A stretch of 64,000 nucleotides of DNA from Symbiodinium natans (GCA_905221605.1 CAJNDS010002545.1:277001-341000), one strand, 5' to 3'. Counted from the stretch's first letter, positions 11,035 to 23,072 are shown. Made by a program: numbers and translations. Notes: a model not told the origin generated them from the sequence alone.

Positions 11035-11677
11035 GGGGGACAACAAGGGTATAGAGTAGGCAATTCAGTGGCATCTGTGAACATGAGGTTTCCTGCTGCC
11101 ACGTGGCCATCGTGACCAAGATATATGCAGGTAGAGCTTGCGATGTCTCGGAGAGAGACTGTCGATGTTTCTTGCAGTTTGTAAAGCGCTTTGAGCCCAA
11201 GCCGAGTAGTAGAGCAAGCTCAGAACCGACATGGAACTCGTGTGTCACATGGTGTTGCTACTTCGACCGTCTTCGACTGCAGAGTCAGCACCTGTGCAGT
11301 GTGAAAGCTTGAACTGAGCCTTTCTCTCCTACTTCGGCACCGCCGAACCTGAAGCAAGGTTCCAAACACCTGCGAGCCAGCACCTCGTTTTCCGCTCATG
11401 CTAGCCCTTTGGTCGCCTTGACATGCACCTCAGGGCTCTGCCCATACTCAGGTCTGCATCCGGAGTCTCAGAAGGGAAGCTGTGCAGCATGGCACTTGCT
11501 GCAGCCTTGCAGGTGGGAGCTTCAGGGTCAAGGCTTGGGCTGTAGCTCCTGTAGCCTTCGGCTTAACGCGTTTTGACAGGTGCACCTATGACAGAACTCG
11601 CTGATCTATTGGAATAACAAGCCACGTAAGCCTCTCTCAGGATGTATTCTTCAACAGTGGCAAGCAAAAATCTCCTG

Positions 11678-11815
11678 TCAGAGGCCCCCTGTCACTAGCC
11701 TGGTCGCAAGCCTCAAGCCTTGAACGATTCTCCAGCCTCCAGGAAGCAGCGCCACAGCCCCCAGTGCCGCACGGAGCAAGGCTGCCAGCAGCCCAAGCTG
11801 AGCGAAAATGCGCAT
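11678..11815 (-). CDS. Candidate first exon with signal peptide
   Basis: ATG at 11815 opens a frame starting MRIFAQLGLLAALLRAALG, followed by more hydrophobic residues and GGWR. This has the form of a secretory signal peptide. It could be the first exon of a secreted protein, or of paralogue 1, but no downstream exon could be tied to it. Confidence 0.25.
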   Translation of the reverse strand: MRIFAQLGLLAALLRAALGAVALLPGGWRIVQGLRLATRLVTGGL

Positions 11816-12227
11816 GCCTCGAGAAGCAGGAGCCTTCATTGCAAGTTGGATGACCCACTGACAGCTTGTCAAAACGGCTCGATAAGTGCGCATTTGTACC
11901 ATCAACCTAAACACCCGACTACAGGTCTGAAATACTCTGCATACAATGGCGCTCCCCAAGTTTGGGACTTTGAGCTCGAGCAGCGATGGCCTTCCCAGCC
12001 TAAAAGAGGCCCCCAGCCCCGAAACCCACAGTCTCTGTTGACCATCCGACGATTAAGCCATCTAAAGCCAAAAAATGCCAAATCCAATTAGTCCAGTTGA
12101 GCATCCGTAGGAGCGCTTCTGCTCGGGGTCGTCATGTGCAGCGAGGACCTCAAGCCGTTTGTCGCGCTAACTTCAGAGCTTGAGGCACCTTTTTCCGAAA
12201 CAGACGAGAGTTTTTTTTCAGCAAGGT

Positions 12228-12296
12228 AAGGTTCAGAAGATGGGCCCGGGCCTCTGTCTCGTTCCAGATGAGCAAATCCGCGTCCTCTTCGACAAC
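12228..12296 (-). CDS. Candidate exon, possibly the next exon of paralogue 2
   Basis: The acceptor GCAG|GTT at 12298-12296 opens a phase-0 frame (VVEEDADLLIWNETEARAHL and three more residues). Paralogue 2 leaves its third identified exon in phase 0 at 12760, so this exon would fit in frame after a 463-nt GC-AG intron. The sequence only weakly resembles the corresponding tail of paralogue 1. The donor end is uncertain. Confidence 0.35.
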
Positions 12297-12759
12297 CTGC
12301 CAGCAAAGGCCACACAAAGCAGGACAAAAGCTGCTGAGAATCAAAGATCTCTAGTGACCGCTTATTCTCAACCATGGTACATGAATGCTACCTAGCGAAC
12401 AGCCTTTGCATTGCTCATGCCTTACAAAGGGCCCAACGGTGGTTCTGCCTGCGTGGCCGCATGGACCTCGGCCAGCTGCTCTCGTTCACTTTTGGAAACC
12501 ACGGTCTTCTTGTCTTGCCTTAGGTCACAGCAGGATCAGAGCTGCACATTGCGGTTTTCATTTGCTTGCCTTGAGGTTGGTGTGAGATATTAAAGGCAAA
12601 CAGCACAAGGGCAACGTAGCCATGCTGCAAGGGAAAACGAGACTTAGCATGAGCGGACAACCCTCATGTAAAACTTTGTAGTAAAAATTGTAACGCCAGT
12701 ATGTGAAATCCCACACAGACCTTTACCATTCGAATGAAGGTGTGCCAATGGCTGGGAGC

Positions 12760-14238
12760 CAGGACGGAGGCGTCCTCGGCGATCTGCGGGTAGGGGCACT
12801 CGTGGGGGAAGGCGTAGTGCATCCACTGGGCGAAGAGGCGTCCGTGCAGGGGTACCTGGCCATCGTTGTGCTTGGCGATGAGGTGCAGCTTCTGATCCAG
12901 TGCCGCCGGGATCTGGCGCGGAGCGTCGATCGTGGCCGAGGACATGTTCACCACGAGGTCCAGCAGGCGGTGGGGTGTCGTGGTCGGTGCCAGCACCTTG
13001 GCCTCCAGCTCGTTCATCAGGCCTTCGCACTCATTCAGGCAGCAGACCGAGTAGTAGGACGACGACGCGATGCAGTTGGAGGGCCCCGTCATGTAGTTGG
13101 CGATGCGCACGTGGAGGCCCGCGCTGGACTCCTGCAGTGCCCCGATCTGCCTCAGATACTCCCGCGTCTCCGTGAAGTGGTACTCCGCGTTCTCGGGCTG
13201 CGAGTAGAACCGGCCCAAGGGAACCAGGCCGTGACCTGCGCAAGCTTGAGACTGTCACAGCATCCCCCAACAAAAGTCTTCCCGAATTCCTGGCCTTGCG
13301 TGTCCAATTCCATGAGCTCGTTTTTCATCTGTAGGCACTCGGTGTTCTGCCATTTACCATAGTCGCGGGTCAATCCTTCCACGATGTCCACCGCATCCTC
13401 GAAGGAAAATGTGGGCGCGAGGAAAGGATTTCGGGAGTGTTTGTGCGTGAATCTGAAGTTCGATACGGCATCCTGCTCAAACTCCACGAGTAGTGGCCAA
13501 TTGCCCCCGACCTCTGCGGCACGGACCTTCAAAGCCCGATGCAGCTCAGGATTCTGCAGGATGGCGCGATCTCCCATCTCAAACAAAACTAAGTATGAAG
13601 TTAAGATCTCGTGGATGCCGACCGTGTCCACGGGCTCCATCGGAAGGGAATTCAAGTTGTACGAGGCTTGCAAAAGCTTGATCGCCTCATCGAAGATGAG
13701 GCGCTCCAGGGTAGCCACCATGGCCACGGCGTCCTGGAGCGCGAGGCCGCGGCCCCTTCGCTGCGCCTCGAGGAGGGACTCCACGAGGGCGGGGGCCTTG
13801 TCCTGCAGGATGTTCACCTCGTGGACCTGCGACATGTCCGCCTGGTGGCCGTGAGGCTCCAGGCCCTTGATGAGCCAGCCGTGCTCCTTGGCGAAGTAGT
13901 TGTGCACCAGGTACCGTACCGCCCGTGGGCCGATGTGCCCGAACTCGTTCTTCGGAAGGGCCTGGTAGGTCTGCCAAATGCTGGCCTCGATCTTCTCGAG
14001 CCCCGACCGCGACCCGCCGCGCAGGACCTCCTGCATGGATTCCTGCAGGGTCGACGACCAACAGGACGACGAGTCTGCCGACAGGACAAGCTCGAACTAC
14101 ACACAAGACATCGCAGGACCGCATGACCGCCTGAAGCGACTGCTGTATCTCCTCCAGGACCAACTGATGGTTCCCCCGAGTATTGGAGCCTGCGCTAGAA
14201 GCCCACAATGTTGCCAGCGCCACAACGCCAAAGAGTGC
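12760..14238 (-). CDS. Paralogue 2: intron-containing copy of the secreted-type protein
   Basis: Exons: 14238-14131, 14042-13295 and 13235-12760. The introns between them are 88 and 59 nt, both GC-AG, and a third GC donor follows at 12759. All three exons begin with G after AG, and the phases (0, 1) join in frame. Exon 1 begins in a signal-peptide-like stretch (ALFGVVALATLWASSAG), so the initiator ATG must lie in an upstream exon that I could not place; a separate signal-peptide-like frame lies at 14496-14400. The 59-nt intron splits the EF-hand-like DLDSEG/HGLVPL region of paralogue 1. Exon 3 is about 99% identical to paralogue 1 along its whole length, and the first half of exon 2 is nearly identical, but the second half of exon 2 (13295-13686) is diverged. 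The frame is intact, so it is probably functional. Confidence 0.75.
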
Positions 14239-14239
14239 C

Positions 14240-16010
14240 TCGGTGCACGTAGCACGCTGTCAGCACACGGACTGCCCGACAACTGCAGAAAACTGTCAAG
14301 AAAGGTGCGAGAAGAAGCGGCCTAGGATTCCAACAAACAACATGCAGATCAGCCACCATGACACGAGTGTGAAGGATACGAAAGGGTAGAGCTTGCGGCG
14401 ATCCGAGGACCCACCGATATTTCTTGCTTGAGCTGAGCCAAGCGCAGCGGTCAAGAGCAAAGATGAAAGGAGAAAGCAGGAACACGCAGAGGACATAGCA
14501 TGCGCCGAGTTTCATACAAGTAGCTCAACATAGCTCACCCTCCAGGCCCGTTTGAAATGACACAGAAGCCACGAACTGAGGCGGCACTGCCCCTTCGCGG
14601 CGAAAAGAAGATGTGGGACATTGTGGGACTGTCTTGAGGTCATCCTCCTGGCCTTCTGCGACACTGGGCGCCTGAGCCGGGGCCGGCGGCTCTGGCGCCT
14701 GCACGTCTTTGACAAAAGCGCTCGTATCCGCTCGTTCCGGAAGTGCATTTGCAAGCTACGACTCGAGAATGTCTGGGCAGCCACTCAAGGCCCCAACGCC
14801 CGCCTGTGGTGGGACTGCAGCTCTGCTGTCTGATGTATCCTGGCATGTCGGCTGCAGTAAAAACTCGGAACCCGCAAATGGCATCCCGGCCTCAGGTAAA
14901 GCCTCTTCCACGGGGTCCGGTTCCGGCGTGGCCTTGGGAGCGCCCATGAAACCCGAAAGCATTGAAAGCCAAGATCGTAAACCCTAAAAACCCTTAGCCC
15001 CAGCCAGGCCCCAAACAATGCAACAAAAAAAAAAACCTAAACCATAAATACTCTAAACATCTCTAAACCCCAGACCCCAAAAGAGTCCAACAGAAAACAG
15101 TCTTGGGTTCCGGGCCGCCTCGACACTTTGCTTGGGCTCGGCGGCCGTGGCCGGCGTCTTAACCTGAGCCCCAGGGCTAGGGTTGGGTTTTACTCAGGCT
15201 TTCGGGCCGAAAGCTGCAGGGTTCAAGGATCTAGGCTGAGGGTCCGCGCCTAGCGGGGCGTAATACAAAATGTGGACGCCGATCGATATGTCAGGTTTTG
15301 GGTTTTGGGCTGAGGGTCGAGAGTTCTGAGCACTGCCAACATGCAAAACACCATGTAAAGGCTGTGTAAATGAGGCCGACTTCGACGCATCAAGAGATGC
15401 ACTCTGGGGAATGCAGTTCCCCAGTGTGAACACCGATCGACGACAACGAGGCCGACTTCGACAAACAAGAGAAATATTTTGGGAAATGCAGTTCCCCAAT
15501 GTGGGCGCCCATCGATGCGTAAAACAACCAGCGATGCGAGATAAAGCGGCGACGTGTACTAACTGGTGGGTATGGACGGTTGAGCGGTGGTGAGGGAGGA
15601 GTTGTCATGGAATGCTTTCGCACCACTTTCGCGAAGTTCTGCGTTGATGGGATTGAGATCTGGAACGCAAGCCGGTTACACAGCTTCTTTCAAGTATAAA
15701 ATTCAGGCTCATGGTAGGACTTGGTGGGCCTTTCCGAGCATAATATCCTCAAACATGGTTACAGCGACTGCAGGTAGAGCCCCTTTGCATACTGGCAGCA
15801 CTGCGCAGGAGAAACTGCGAAGCTCCAAAACAACCCTGGCTGCGATGCTTCGAATGTAATCTACAAAAAACTACCCAAAAAGACCCTCAGAACCGTTAAT
15901 GGCTTTGCTGTTCCTCCATGCCACTCGTTGACAACTATGCTTAAGTGGGTCGGGCCAAGACATGTGCAAATTGACGCTGGGGGATTCCTGAGCATCCCTT
16001 GGCTCCGCAC
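14240..16010. other. Intergenic or intronic sequence with degenerate telomere-like units
   Basis: No gene recognised. Scattered AAACCCTAAA and CTAAACC-like units occur at about 14978-15066, with an A10 run. A small repeat family with hairpins lies at 15265-15515 (separate entry). Confidence 0.5.
15265..15515 (+). repeat. Three diverged copies of a short repeat, two with a GGGAA-TGCAG-TTCCC hairpin
   Basis: The segment AATGTGG-CGCC-ATCGA recurs at about 15268, 15423 and 15497. Two copies are preceded by GAGGCCGACTTCGAC and by a hairpin: CTGGGGAA-TGCAG-TTCCCCAG at about 15405-15425 and TTGGGAAA-TGCAG-TTCCCCAA at about 15478-15500. Confidence 0.7.
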
Positions 16011-16067
16011 CAGTTCGCGGAGCCGGGCAGCAGCCTCTTCACGCCCAGCAGCGTCCGTGCCGCACAC
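16011..16067 (-). CDS. Candidate 19-codon exon
   Basis: CCAG|GTG at 16067 opens a frame VCGTDAAGREEAAARLREL, ending at a GT donor (CTG|GTGCGG). Composition and borders fit the exons of the well-supported genes, but there is no homology. Confidence 0.35.
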
Positions 16068-18765
16068 CTGGCGTAGGGCCGCAGGGCCGCAAGGGTTCTG
16101 GGGGGTTCGGGGGGTTATGCCGTTCGGGGGTTGTACGAGTAGGGAAGTGGCTTGGGGTGCTTGCGGCTCGGCCGCAGAAGGGGGCTTTGCAGCGTGTTGA
16201 CGCTCCTGGCTGCAATTGGCCTGGGCTATCGTGTATCACACTTCTTGACGCCATGAGCCCGGGAACCCAGATTAAAAATGTTAACTTCTATCGGAATGGG
16301 CCGTGCCAAGTTCTGCTGCACTACCCAAGCAAGTCAAATCTGCGCCAGTGGACCAGGATCTGGCACTTTGCCTTTGTGCGAAATAGCGGGGCTGCAAGGA
16401 AACTTACAGCAGATCCCACTATCTTCACTTTGCTTCAACTCACATGTTGACACCTGACCATTTCTGAGCTGTAGGGATTGAATCTCTGCCAGGCTTGAGA
16501 CCTTTTTGCCTCAAGCAGCCCCCTGACCCTAGACCAAAGTCGGAACAGTGACAAGATCTCACGGCCAGTCTCGACACTGTGGGTCGGACTGCCGGACGCC
16601 AGTCGCTACTGCTCCCGCAGCCATCTGGCAAGACTACCTCAAAGTGACCGGGAACATCCAGATTACTCCAACTCTGCAACTTCCAGTCACTTGCGAGTCA
16701 CTTGTAGGCGCTTGTGGGCACTTGGGCAGCGGCAATCGTCTTGGTCTTCTTCTCAAGGGCCTCAGTGAGTTGAAGCAAACGCCAGCAATATCAAGTACTG
16801 CATGATGGCTATGAGCCTGAATTCCGGAAACTAAGCGCCTTCGCAACCCTTCACAGAGAGAATCCGAGTCGAAATGAAAGCGCAGGCTAAGGCTAAGCGG
16901 CTAAGGTCCTCACTCGGAGCTCAACGGGTTCCAACCAGACCTGGAGACACCAACGTGCTGTCAATCTCTTCCAATCATTTCAAAGCCTGTCTCGCGTCCA
17001 ATCTCTTCCTATACTTTGTGTATCTTTGTGTTACCAATGGCTGAACTTGCAGAAAGACGCGAAAACATGAGGAAACGCGGAGGCATGCGGAATCCCCATC
17101 GCCACCCAGGGGCTGCTTGGGAGCACGTCGTCTCCACAATAACAACATCGCCTCATCTGAACAGCCAGGCATTACTCAGTGCACTTTGCAGCAGATGCAC
17201 ACGATGTGGCACTCGCTGTGTCTCTAGATGTTGCTACGAGTATGACATACAATGACGACACGCTGGACATGGCTGGGCCTCCGGACTTCGCTGGAGTGCC
17301 GCGCTGCCAGTGCGGGCCCTCACGCTGCGGTTGAACAACGCCAGGGTGTGCTTGGCAGCCTCCACGGCGTCGCCCCAAAATGAACACCCAGGGTTGCATG
17401 GGCTCAGGACAGCTCGGGGCACGGGTCCGATACTTCGGCCCACCTCCTCATGCTTCGGCTGCTCCACGCAGCGCGTGGTCGCGCCTTCGGCCCCCATGCC
17501 CCGCCTGACGGAAGAGCTTTCTCCCGCTCTTTTGATTTTGAGCATCCTTCGAGAATTGCTCAGTAGTTCTGTACGTAGCTCTGCATCGGAATCAAAAGCT
17601 GGAGGGCAACTATGTGAAGAAAACACTGCTGCTGTTGACTTGCAGGAAGGTAGACCAGCAAGAATGCATGGACATGCTAGCAGTCTCGTGGCTCAGTGCA
17701 GCAATTCTTGTGCCACTGGTTAGTAGACTTCTTTGTTCCACATTTGGGACTTGGCAGTCTTCGGCAGCACCACGGGCTGCCGCAAACAACTCCACAATTC
17801 CTTTGAGAGAAAGCGTGTCAGATGGACAGGCGCAGAACTTCGCCCTGAGCAGGGTCGAAGCAGCGACGCAACAAATATGGCTGGTCTATGCTTGTCCTGC
17901 GGAGCATCTTTGCAGCTCACGAAAACAACCAAACACGAGCCTCTGCGGAAAGCGTGGTGATGTCTCGGACCTGCACCGCTGTGCAAGCAGTAACGGGCAG
18001 TACCCTCGCAGCTCGTGAAGCTGCATTCAGGCCTTCATGCGTCGGATGCAAACTGACTCAGAAACATGAGAGCAACGGATGTCTGATGACGTGTTGTCCC
18101 AACGCCGCGCTTTCTGACCATCATTCTCACGCGACGAGCATGGGAGTTGCAAATCAGCCATGTGCAGTGCAAATTCAATTGAGAAAGCTGAGCCGACTAG
18201 AAAGTCAAGCCTGACCAGCCCATGCATCAAAGCTCAGCATTCTAGGTCTTTCCTATAAATGGACCCGCGGCATGTAGCTAGGATTGTGACCATCACTCTT
18301 CTGCCGCTGCGAGGAGATGCGAGGAGGAGGAATCTGTTTAAGGCAAGGCCAATCTCTTCTCATGGTGCAGCCGATCCAATGCCAAGCTGAGAGCAGAGAC
18401 TTCTGAACCCCAAGCTTGAGGAAAGCTCGCATGGAGTGGAAAACACGCCTAACTTAGATGAGGACAGCCAAAAACTTGAGCCTGGAGACTTAGCACGCGT
18501 AGCACAAGTAGCACGTGCAGCCAAAGGGTGGCACGCCTCTTGCACCGTGATCGGACTGCACCAGATGCATGCGGCAATTCTAAATGCCAGAGCCCAACCA
18601 CTCGCCCACCACGCCTTGCAGACGCCATTCATGAAGAAGTCCAGACTAAGCTCAACATGGCGGCTACAGCATTTCAACAGCATCCCCTGTTTTGCAGACT
18701 TCTGTCATGACTATACAAGACTGGAGTGAGCGAGGCATGTGAGTAGAATTTCCAAACCACTTGCA
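16068..18765. other. Region without a recognisable gene
   Basis: Several short open frames on both strands. The most protein-like is minus 17626-17234 (131 codons), with FDSDAELRTELLSNSRRMLK near its start and FWGDAVEAAKHTLALFNRSV further on. The second piece faintly recalls copia-type integrase, but not enough to call a retroelement. Confidence 0.3.
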
Positions 18766-18840
18766 GTGAAGTGGCCACTGGCGCTCTCCCAGTCGCAGAA
18801 GCAGCTGGTCACCGTCGCTATCAGTCCAGCGCACTGCGTC
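18766..18840 (-). CDS. Candidate exon with DAVRWTDSDGDQ-type sequence
   Basis: ACAG|GAC at 18840 opens a phase-0 frame DAVRWTDSDGDQLLLRLGER followed by QWPLH; the donor lies in the next few bases (GC or GT, unresolved). The codon pattern is strongly protein-like. No family recognised. Confidence 0.45.
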
Positions 18841-21438
18841 CTGTCTCGAGCTTTGACTGGGTCGTCCCAAACCAGGAACCAGAGGCCCTCAAGAACAGGA
18901 AAAGCCCAGATGCATGCGGAGCACGTCAACCCGCTGTCCGTGCGCAACAAAATATTGATCGCGGTGGCTCAGCCACATGGATTGCGGGTCCATAGCTTTG
19001 GGCGCAGGAACCTAAAAGCATCCCATATATATCCCATTGCATAGCATCCCACCTGGCTGATTGCCGGAGCGCTCGCCGCTCCACCGGCTCCACCTTCCGC
19101 GGCTCCCCGGCTCCGTTCTCGCCTCAGGGGAGACTTCGCCGCCACGGTGGGTCATTGCAAATATGTCCCTTTAGGGGCCCTTTGAGGGCTTTGAAGGTAT
19201 GGAGTTCCCGCAATATCTTGCAATGCTCTTGAGAAATCTGCACGGACTTCGTTGGCCCATGCTGGCCATTTCCTGAGCCCCACGACTCCTCAGACGCCAT
19301 CCACTCCAGGTAATCATGGCCTGCACGAACGAAGTTTTTTTGTCGGGTACTCACATCATTCGGGCGAGGTTTCACGTCCACAATCTGCGAACGAGGTGTC
19401 CATGTGTTGTATGTAGAATCGGTTCCGATGCGGATGCATTCACACCACTGGCATCTGAAAAGACCTTCTTGGATCTTGGATACGATGTACCGAAGGTTGC
19501 TCACAGCATGCCCTAGCATACAGTGGCTTGGCTCTTTTTCAACACTTGGGCACAGCCAGCCACATGAAGGTCGCAATCACCGGAGTTTCCGGCAAGAAGT
19601 GAAGAAATGGCTCGCTGGCATGCGTCGGCCGATTCTGCATTCCGAGCTTCCGAACAAACGATGTGGAGCTGAAGCTTCGGCGTGCAGTTTCGCTGATTAC
19701 GTGTCGTTCTTCTGGCTTTTCATCCGCAGGTTCTGTTCAGAGAGGATCAACGCAGCGGCTCGTCGGATTCAGCGGGGCTTGTTCACCTCTTGCGTGTTCA
19801 CAAGCCCAGAGAGCAACGAGGATCCAAGGGCTTTTCGAGTTGCCGCTTCACTCACTCCAGTGACCCTAAGCCCTCAACCCTAGACCCTCAACCCTCAACC
19901 CTAAACCCTAGAAACCCTAAAACCCTAAAACATCCTAAAACCCTAACCCTTGATGTGCAGGCCTCGGCTGCGCTCCTCTGACGAGCCGACCATCAGAATC
20001 GCCCATCGACCTTTGGACCAGCAGTTCCTCATGGTTCCTCTACCCAGACCCCGACCATCTCGGAAGGCAGAGCACGGCTCTTGATCCTTTGCAACATGTC
20101 GTCAAAGTTGAACCGGCAACTAGTAGTGAAAGCTCTACAGCCGTGAGCTGGTGGCAATGCTGGGCAGCCCGCGAAGGAGCTCCATGTGGCATCCTGAGGC
20201 CACACTGGCCCGACGTAGGGCTTCCTGTCCAAGAGGGATAAAGGAGCCAAAACCTGCAAAGAACACAGAGCAGCCTGGGCTCAGCCTTCAGCCGCTTCTT
20301 GAGATGCTGCAGGAAGGTGGTGGCACCTCGGGGCTGTACCAAAGAAGTGGCCAGACTAGAACACAAATCCAAGACCATCACTATAGTCACTATAACATAC
20401 TTCAACATGCACTACCGCGCCTTGCGAGGAGAGGGGCATAACCTTCACGTCGATGCTGGCATCCTGCAGTGTCAAACATCGTGTGATGCTCCAAAGACTC
20501 GTAAACGGCAAACGGCGCAGTTTTATGACCCCTTTCAGCCGCTTTGAAAGCCAAACATGAAGTGGGTGGACCCGGGACCTCACCAACGCTCCCTCGGAGC
20601 TCCTGCGAAGAAGCGGAGAAGAGACGACATGCAAAGGAACGACTTAGCCGTGCAAAGCTGATCTTCTCATGACGATCTAGAAGGAAGTGATACCTTCAGA
20701 ATCCTGGCCATCATCTGCGGCTGAGTCGAATGGCTACAGGCTCGCAGCATCGTCTACCTTTCGGTAACCCCTTCCCCACCTCCGTAGTTCGAAGGAGGTC
20801 CGTGGTCCACAGGCCATGACACTGCTCCTCAACCTTCCCGGATGCAACTGCACGTATTTTGAATCAGTGGATGCGATCAAGAGGAGCTAGCCAAGAGAAC
20901 ATGCTGAAGCTCCCAGAACAGTTCGGCGATGTGGCAGATGTCGTGGCAACAAGCTGTCGCAATGACAGCAGTAACAGGCAGGCTGCACCATCACCGCGAT
21001 CTTCGCAGCAGCAATCTTTCGTTCCCGCCTGAGGAGAGCACAGGCCGATGACTGATTGCCGATACACTGCTCTCCGTTACCATTTTGACAGGCACATGAA
21101 CATATCATGCGCCATTCAGCATCTGACACGTGCAGGTAAAAAGACTCAGGGCCGCGGCAAGGGACCAAAGATTGCCAGCCGCCAAGCCGAGGCAAGCCAA
21201 GCCTCGTGCTTCTGCCTGAGGTCTGCAGAGGTCCCAGGCAGAGGGGGGGGCTGGGGAATGATGGGGTATTGTCGAACACCCAGCAGAAGCTAACAGCTAA
21301 CGTTGTGCCTTCGCTTGCACTCTGCAGATGGCTTTGGCCTCACGTCCTGAGAAGGGGCCACTTTGAATTGTCAACACATTCACTCCACAAACTGCCAGGA
21401 CATGTAGCGATGCATTGTCCTGCCGCGGAATCCTTGAC
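18841..21438. other. Mostly non-coding; one telomere-like array
   Basis: Contains a CCCTAAA-type array (19862-19952, separate entry) and a 150-codon open frame on minus 19576-19124 (contains YIVSKIQEGLFRCQWCECIR) with no family resemblance. Nothing else is supportable. Confidence 0.3.
19862..19952 (+). repeat. Degenerate CCCTAAA telomere-like array
   Basis: About ten units of CCCTAAA/CCCTCAA/CCCTAGA in the C-rich orientation. Confidence 0.85.
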
Positions 21439-21819
21439 CTGCTGGAATCACAAGACCAGAGAACTTCCACCTGAATCATGGGACAGTGCCGCTCAAGGAA
21501 CCTCAGTGACCTCAGGACTTCAAGCATGCTGCGGACGACTCGTGCGCCCGCCTTGCCGCTCAAAGGATCCACATCTGTAACTGTTGCATCGTACCTAAGC
21601 TGGTACAGCACTTTAAGCAATTTGAGCAAATTTGGTCTACTCCTTGCACGCTGGACCGGAAAGCTTTTTTGACACCCCCTGGCTCCGGTCTAAGAATCAG
21701 TGCGTTAAGCCGCTGGCCAGTCACCATCCTCAAACACAGCACGTACTTCTGCTCCGGGCTGAACGTCCTGGGAACTGATTGTTTCGCTGCTTTGTTCGTC
21801 TTGCACAGCAAAGCGCTGC
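21439..21819 (-). CDS. Tudor-like domain protein (partial, three exons)
   Basis: Exons 21819-21718, 21594-21552 and 21470-21439 join in frame across GC-AG introns of 123 and 81 nt; the third exon ends at a GT donor. Joined, the second half reads AEVRAVFEDGDW / YDATVTDVDPLSGK / VEVLWSCDSS. This is the Tudor-barrel pattern G-x-V-x-A-x-F-E-D-G-x-W-Y-x-A-x-V, in which the aromatic residues often form a cage for methylated Arg or Lys. The codon for the key Trp is split by the first intron (TG|G). Upstream and downstream exons were not found, so the full architecture and partner are unknown. Tudor proteins commonly work in RNA processing or chromatin reading. Confidence 0.7.
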
Positions 21820-22998
21820 CTCACCATCCATGTCCAGCTCGGCCTGTGAGAGGGTATCTGCACCACTCGATCACATCTCGCAAAGATATGCTCCGTTGTC
21901 CGACTCATGCCACCCTACCGCCCCCCCCCTCCCCTATCCTCGCAGCTGAGCGTCCTGCTTTCAGCTTCTGGCTGTCGGTCTGGACATCTGTTTGCGAGCA
22001 CCAGACGGCCGACCTACCAACTCTGGCAGTCATTCCTTATCACATGTTGTGCATTCTTCCTAGTGCTCAATACACGTAATTGCACATATTACCCGTCCTG
22101 CACAGCAATGCTTCAGATCTGCTCAGAACAGCCCTCTCAAGCCCTCTAGGCTTCCCGCACTTGAAGCTCAGTTTCCAAGGCGCGTAGCTGTGGCTCGACG
22201 CCCTGTTGCAGCGTAGGGACCAGAGGGACGGGCATATTCAATTTCGGAAGCTCGTCTTCATACAGGAGCATCAATTGACATGGCGATGACACACTGTATG
22301 ATGACGCTTGTGAAATCTGTTCAGGCGTGCTGTGTGATCACTGTCCACACCTGTCCTGCGTGCCCAGCTACAGCTGAGAGCTCCAATCCAGCGGACAAAA
22401 CACTTTGGCACTCTGATCTGATGCCTTCCATGCGGCCTGCGGCACCCTGATGCTGGCCTCGGCATCACACTGAGTCATTTCTTTGCCACAAGGTGTCGTA
22501 GGCCTTGGCCTGCAGGAGTTTTCTGGCTACAGCCTCCAGGCCGTGACTTAGACATGAATCTTCCAGCATATTTTGGGCCCTCGCCGAAAAAGCTTCGAGC
22601 TCACTCGGCACCTGTACATGCGAAGCCAAAAGCAGGGTGCCCAACGACTGTGGCTGCCCCTCACTCTACTCCGAATGCCTGTCCCTAACAACTACAACCT
22701 GCTACCGGTACGACGACAGCTGTCGATCTGAGTTTTTTGAACATCTGTGTGTCGGTCATGTGTTGGGACCAATCTCGAGTCTGCAGTATTTGTGCTGGCC
22801 TCGGGCGTCCACATCTGCACCTGAGCTGCCACGTGGTCAACATCTGAGCACTGAGCCGCAAGTTTTGGGTACTTCAAGTCAAAGTTCGGGTATCATTGCG
22901 CACAGGCTGCGACTACACTGTAGACTGCATATATTCACAACAGCGACCTGCACATGCTACCGCAAATCGCTGCGTACTTTGATGTTGTGTACAAAAAC
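21820..22998. other. No recognisable gene; probably introns of the flanking gene pieces
   Basis: Both strands were read; only short, unremarkable open frames were seen. The 230-codon plus-strand frame starting near 22637 overlaps a better minus-strand exon and has atypical composition. Confidence 0.3.
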
Positions 22999-23072
22999 CC
23001 GCAACAGCCAGCGCACCATCTCCAGAAACCTCTGCGCCGCTCTCCGGGCCGGGCGCTGGCCCACGACAAGGC
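22999..23072 (-). CDS. Candidate 24-codon helical exon
   Basis: TGAG|GC at 23072 opens a frame (phase 1) reading LVVGQRPARRAAQRFLEMVR then WLLR, ending at CGG|GTTTTT, a GT donor. It is amphipathic, with regular dinoflagellate-type borders. No family recognised. Confidence 0.4.

Noticed and set aside
11035-11200. Relict spliced leader upstream of the intronless paralogue
   Set aside because: I looked for the conserved 22-nt dinoflagellate leader on the minus strand here and did not see it.
17234-17626. Copia-type integrase fragment
   Set aside because: Only a loose resemblance (FWGDAVEAAKHTLALFNRSV); no reverse transcriptase or long terminal repeats nearby.
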